This document shows, one piece after another, positions 62,607 through 64,000 of a DNA stretch of 64,000 nucleotides. The position numbers and the translations under genes are program-made. This DNA comes from Planctomyces sp. (lineage in GTDB: Bacteria > Planctomycetota > Planctomycetia > Planctomycetales > Planctomycetaceae). The notes beneath the pieces are model-generated. The model was given only the letters and a program-made list of their open reading frames with translations, had not been told where the DNA came from and searched no databases. The stretch spans positions 124,001-188,000 of the forward strand of contig JAHBXW010000009.1 in assembly GCA_019636235.1 (NCBI GenBank), in the 5' to 3' direction. Every line of letters starts with the position of its first letter. The stretch's first letter is position 1.

Positions 62607-63833
62607 TCAAGACCCGCCCCGGGAAAACGCCGATTTTCGGTGGGAGACGCCCCCGCGTTCGGCAGGACCCGCCGAACTGGAGACGCCTGGCTCGTCAAAC
62701 ATCGTTTCAATCACGGCCGAGGACCGCAGCTCGTCCATCAACTTCTCGGCCCGTTCGCGATGACGCGACTGAATCAATTCCTCGCGCAGCTCGCTCTGAA
62801 CGTCCTCGAACGGACGCACGCGGGCCTGCTGACGCTCGACGACCTGCACGATCTGGAACGAAGAGGCGCTGCGGATCACCGGACTGGGACGGCCCGCGGG
62901 CAGCGTCGACAGCGGCTCGCGCAGCTCGTTCGACAGACTGTCGACCTGCGTCCAGTCCCAGTGGCCGCCGTTTGACGCATCCGGACCATCGGAATGCTTC
63001 CGCGCGACGTCCGAGAACGGCGCGCCTTTCCGAAGCATCTCCGACGCGTCCTGCGCCAGCCGTTCCGCATCCGCGCGAGACCGGCCGTCGCCGAACGAAA
63101 TTCGAATCTGCTGCCATTTCACCTGCTCGGGCTCGGCGTAATCCGCCTGCCGCTCCTGATACAGTTTCAGCAGTTCCTGGCGATTAACCTGCGGCAGTTC
63201 GCCCAGTCGCATCCCGATGAACTGCTCCGCGATCGCCCGGTCGCCGAACATCTTGCGCATCTGATGCAGGGTCAGACCCTGGGCCTGCAGAATCGCCTCC
63301 ACCTCGGTGAGTGGCAGCGGTCCGTTGGGACCCTGGAACTTCTTCGCGACAAAACTGTTGAACTGCTCGTCGAGCTGGGTTTCGACGTTCTTGAGCTGCT
63401 CTTCCTTAAGGCGCGTCTTCACCGCATGCACCATCAGGGCCTGCTCGATGTGCGTCGGCAGCCGCTCCTTGAGAAACTCCTCCTGGAGCTGGCGGAACTG
63501 CTCGGGGCTGATCTGCGATTTGGCGGCGGCGAGGCGGCCGCGAACTTCGGTCATCACGGTGCCGACCAGGATCGGCTGTCCGTTGACGCGAGCGGCGACG
63601 GCCGTCATGGGAATCGGGCCATCGAACGAGCGGGCATCGGCGCCGCTGGCCTGCTGAACTTCGGACTGGCCGCGGGCGTCCTGCGACGCCAGGGCCTCAT
63701 TCGCTGCGACGGCGCGGGCGCCCCCGATTCGCGGCGGCGGCGGCCCGACCACCGGATGGTCCACCTTGTAATGCCGTCCGGCGCAGCCCATCCAGGCGGC
63801 GGCGACAGACAGCATGACCAGCAGACGGACCAT
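62607..63833 (-). CDS. SurA-like peptidyl-prolyl isomerase lipoprotein
   Basis: This 408-residue protein has a lipobox AAWMGC (C17), so it is a lipoprotein. After a Pro/Ala-rich linker, a SurA N-domain-like helical region (about 75-225: VNGQPILVGTVMTEV, EEFLKERLPTHIEQALMVHA) precedes one parvulin (PpiC) domain (about 235-350, with GAPFSDVARKHSDG and NGGHWDWTQVDSL). Such proteins help outer-membrane proteins fold in the periplasm. ATG 63833 has GGGA eight bases upstream; a GTG four codons earlier is less likely. The secretin gene is next on the same strand, 240 bases on, and is a natural client. Confidence 0.9.
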   Translation of the reverse strand: MVRLLVMLSVAAAWMGCAGRHYKVDHPVVGPPPPRIGGARAVAANEALASQDARGQSEVQQASGADARSFDGPIPMTAVAARVNGQPILVGTVMTEVRGRLAAAKSQISPEQFRQLQEEFLKERLPTHIEQALMVHAVKTRLKEEQLKNVETQLDEQFNSFVAKKFQGPNGPLPLTEVEAILQAQGLTLHQMRKMFGDRAIAEQFIGMRLGELPQVNRQELLKLYQERQADYAEPEQVKWQQIRISFGDGRSRADAERLAQDASEMLRKGAPFSDVARKHSDGPDASNGGHWDWTQVDSLSNELREPLSTLPAGRPSPVIRSASSFQIVQVVERQQARVRPFEDVQSELREELIQSRHRERAEKLMDELRSSAVIETMFDEPGVSSSAGPAERGGVSHRKSAFSRGGS

Positions 63834-63886
63834 GAACGTTCCCACGGGGCAGGGCGCCCTCCCGGTTGCCGGGGGGACCCCGTTGG

Positions 63887-63916
63887 CTTATACGCCGCGC
63901 GGAAAATTCGCCGCAA
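63887..63916 (-). promoter_or_regulatory. putative sigma-70 promoter for the SurA-like gene
   Basis: Minus strand: TTGCGG (63916-63911), 18-base spacer, TATAAG (63892-63887), about 55 bases before the ATG at 63833. Nothing else is recognised from here to the right edge. Confidence 0.5.
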
Positions 63917-64000
63917 CGGGGATTTACGTTCCGGAGCGTGTCCCCATTGGGGTTCTCCAGTCGCCGCCGCACGATCAAGGCCGGCCAGAAGCGTCTGCCA

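Overview
The window is GC-rich, densely packed bacterial chromosome. Its gene content points to a planctomycete, most likely order Planctomycetales. Evidence includes two PSD1/DUF1549/DUF1553 cytochrome genes each followed by a DUF1501 gene, a DUF1598 protein, a membrane Ser/Thr kinase with a zinc-finger N-terminus, an H4MPT-type C1 gene (fhcB), a sulfatase, a MutL-type ASKHA protein and several very long hypothetical envelope proteins. I cannot name the species. I see no insertion sequence, prophage, CRISPR array, tRNA or rRNA.

Layout. 1-4277 (minus): membrane Ser/Thr kinase followed one base later by a secreted protein built from two ~460-residue tandem units, cut by the left edge. 4394-11165 (plus): fhcB, a TPR protein, a sulfatase, a 7Fe ferredoxin and mnmG. 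11151-12620 (minus): a membrane-anchored FlgG-like protein whose end overlaps mnmG. 12922-21716 (plus): a four-gene operon PSD1-DUF1501-PSD1-DUF1501. 21727-24886 (minus): a secreted TPR protein and a YebC-family protein. 25156-27851: psd and lpdA, convergent around a hairpin-rich patch. 27983-28633 (minus): a GNAT acetyltransferase.

28953-34853 (plus): two-TM protein, HEAT lipoprotein, MutL-like ATPase, a barrel/KOW-like protein and an FN3 membrane protein, then the remains of an XRE regulator. 35133-39455 (minus): DUF58, transglutaminase and trpG/pabA. 39902-52879 (plus): two coiled-coil membrane proteins, a 47-residue membrane peptide, a DUF1598 protein and two giant envelope proteins (1134 and 2003 residues) joined by an ATGA overlap. 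52909-55583 (minus): pepF and uppP. 55809-57897 (plus): a degenerate RmlD-like SDR and a metallophosphoesterase. 58288-63833 (minus): a SurA-like lipoprotein and a 1359-residue secretin with a strong terminator.

Much of the window is devoted to the cell envelope: secretin and PPIase, undecaprenyl pyrophosphate recycling, phospholipid synthesis, DUF58/transglutaminase, and the giant membrane-anchored beta-rich proteins. The best candidates for an undescribed system are the MutL-centred cluster (28953-34853), which has no B12 mutase beside it, and the coiled-coil/microprotein/DUF1598/giant-protein run (39902-52879). All functions are read from motifs and family knowledge; no database search was run.
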